NCBI GenBank assembly: GCA_946965045.2
Contig: OX337229.1
Coordinates: forward strand, 6,138,001-6,202,000
Origin: Epithemia pelagica
Taxonomy: Eukaryota > Bacillariophyta > Bacillariophyceae > Surirellales > Surirellaceae
Reading direction: 5' to 3'
Length of the DNA stretch: 64,000 nucleotides
The notes below the pieces were generated by a model. That model was not told where the DNA came from and searched no databases. It saw only the letters and a list, made by a program, of their open reading frames with translations. The stretch's first letter is position 1; each line of letters opens with the position of its first letter. Made by a program: the position numbers and the translations under genes. Of the stretch, positions 62,079-64,000 are shown in pieces.

Positions 62079-64000
62079 CTAGTCCGACTTGGTTTGGGCA
62101 TCGGCCGCCGCCTTTTGACGTTTTTCTTCCAACCAAAGGGTCATTTGTTGTTTGAGTTCCGTGGCGGGTTTCACCTCCTCAATACTCAATGGTTTCCGAT
62201 TAAAGGGATCCATGGGATCATTGAGCAAATGTTGCGTAATGGTCGATCGATCCACGACATGGCCCGAGGGCAACCAAACGGGATCTTTCATGAATGTGGA
62301 CAAAATTTCGTCCAAAAATTCTTCGGGAGCATCGGCCACGAGCAATTCATCTTGGGCGACGCGTTGGGCCGCTTGTTCCATCCACTCGGGCAGGGCCGAA
62401 AAGGCTTGCAATTGCTCGCCTTCCAACAAGTGGAGCCGTGTCACGGTACTCAAGGCTTGTCGCAACAAGCGTGGATCACAACCGGATTTGGCACATTCTT
62501 CTTGAAAGACAGGTGCTGCGGCAAACAAACTAAAGATGTAGCACAAATCCCGCAACATGACCTTGGGTTTGAAATCCAACTCTTCGGGATTGTCCACCTT
62601 GAGTTCCAACCCTTTGGATCCCACCAGTTTGGTCAAGACATGCAACAACATGCTCACCAAACGAGAACTCAATTCTTCCAGCAAAAACAATTGACGAATT
62701 TCGGGATCGGTATTGAGATAGCCAAACATTTGGAGGGTCTTGTTGCACAGCGGCAAGGCATGCTTCACTTCACGTTCATTTTCTTCCAGGCGTTCCGAGA
62801 CTTGCTTTTGTTGTTCTTCCGTCATGGCCGACCATTCGGCCGTGTTTTTCATTTTCAATTGGGCTTCACGAATCTCTGGAAGCTTTTGCATGACCGTAGC
62901 AATCAATGTATTGGTTTCGTTCATGATACCATTGGCAAATTTGATAAAGGATTGCTTGTTTTGTGTAATACGTCGAAAGGCGGGTCGATGTTCCTTGGAT
63001 TCCCACAAGTACTTGATGAGAGAGGAGATTTTGGCCCGATGACTCATGCGATCGTAGTAGCCGGTATGTTCCACTTCGCCGTACAAGAGCAAGAGGGAGG
63101 GTGCCAAACATTCTTGGGCACTGGGGTCTGACAAGAGATAGGTCTCACCCGTTTTGCTGTCGAGATAGACCGATGTTGGAACACTGTCGCGACGATCTTC
63201 GTCGGTCGATGGAGGCAAAAACAACTCGTACAAGACATCGCCCAACATGGCCCGTAAATTGTAGTTGCGCACCATCTGTAGTAGTTGTTGTAGTAAAAAT
63301 AGAGTACGAATTGCAATGCACATATATAAGTGTGTATGCGTGTGAGAAGGAGCATCGTATTTGGAACAAAAGAAGGAGAGAAGCACCCAAAACAACTACA
63401 ACGAAACAACTACAAACGTACCGTCGCATAGGTGGGGGACAAGAGTTTGACGACTTGTTGAAAGGTATACGTCATGTCAATGCCGCGCAACAACTTGGGT
63501 TTGAGTTTGGCCAACAAGGTGACGACATGACAGACATCACTCACCAATTCTTCGGGCCATTGGGCCACCACGTCTTGCGAGGCCGTACAGACGAGTTTGG
63601 CTTGGAGTTGCAAAAAATGCAAATGACTGGCCACAAAGTCGTCGGCCAACAAGGCCACTTCGGCCGATCGTTGGCGACTCACGTACAGGGCAAATTGAGG
63701 ATCGGTTTGCCAATCGGTCGCCGAACCTCGACTGGTAATGTGCCAATGCAAATGACTCAAATGGCGCAACAAGGATTCGTGTTGACTGAGTTGGGCCGAC
63801 AAGCCCAAATGAATGGCACGGGCCGTCAAGAAAAAGAGTTGGGTGACAAAGGCATTTTTGGGTTGATATTCCACGGCCATGGTGGTCGTGTCGTCATCCG
63901 TTTCGGTGGAAGACGACGACGACAGGCGCGGGACGGCATTGTCCCCCGTCGTGGCATAGAGGCCCTTGTGCGCGGCCGGATCCGCACAAAAGAGGGGATC
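62079..64000 (-). CDS. Ufd2-type ubiquitin E4 ligase with U-box (5' end outside the window)
   Basis: Exons 64000-63422 (open at the edge) and 63275-62079 are joined by a 146-bp intron, restoring PTYATMVRNYNLRAML. About 590 residues are visible. The upstream exon has NAFVTQLFFLTARAIHLG, a Ufd2-core segment. The second exon continues the helical core (YDRMSHRAKISSLIKYLWE, KFANGIMNETNTLI) and ends in a U-box (FLDEILSTFMKDPVWLPSG, DRSTITQHLLNDPMDPFNR). Family knowledge: Ufd2 elongates ubiquitin chains on substrates handed over by Cdc48. The N-terminal part of the protein is missing only because the window stops. Confidence 0.93.

Noticed and set aside
1-64000. CRISPR array or bacterial operon structure
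   Set aside because: No regularly spaced repeats; introns, LTR elements and targeting sequences show a eukaryotic nuclear genome.

Overview
The window looks like nuclear DNA of a photosynthetic stramenopile, most probably a pennate diatom (inference). Genes are intron-poor with short GT-AG introns of about 70-150 bp. There is a D27-type plastid carotenoid isomerase with a diatom-like bipartite presequence, a selenoprotein M-like gene read through an in-frame TGA, and Ty1/copia elements of the type found in diatoms.

Left flank (1-11441): a mitochondrial dimethylglycine/sarcosine dehydrogenase-like gene, a PPR-like gene, and a decaying cluster of kelch genes (two tandem copies plus one inverted fragment). 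Wedged between the kelch copies is a broken gene resembling the NTPase-plus-REase class of Crinkler-type proteins.

Accessory block (about 11442-36008): I interpret this as one large tyrosine-recombinase transposon of the Crypton type. Its recombinase gene starts about 0.5 kb inside the right end and reads inward. Behind it lie at least five small cargo genes, including two that share a fold and each carry a PCNA-interaction-like motif. GGCC-rich repeats, some in direct orientation, occur at both ends. The recombinase is split at 17171/33179 by a Ty1/copia element with 174-bp LTRs. The left LTR of that element is in turn split by a second Ty1/copia element with 783-bp LTRs and a clean 5-bp target duplication. 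Taking out the 174-bp-LTR element with its nested passenger leaves about 8.5 kb and restores the recombinase frame exactly (975 codons including the stop).

Right flank (36009-64000): a two-TM coiled-coil gene of unknown function, a pair of tiny three-exon membrane-protein genes, SFT2, and a 5'-complete non-LTR retrotransposon (42462-50434) with a 20-bp target duplication and an odd terminal T-tract. Then come the selenoprotein gene and, divergent from it, the D27-like gene, a short coiled-coil protein, a HAT/TPR-like protein, an unknown low-complexity protein, a membrane-anchored nucleoredoxin-like protein, and the 3' part of a Ufd2-type U-box E4 ligase cut by the window edge.

Housekeeping genes and mobile DNA are sharply separated here. 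The most interesting object is the recombinase-led cargo element and its layered insertions. All functional names come from motif reading only; no database search was possible.
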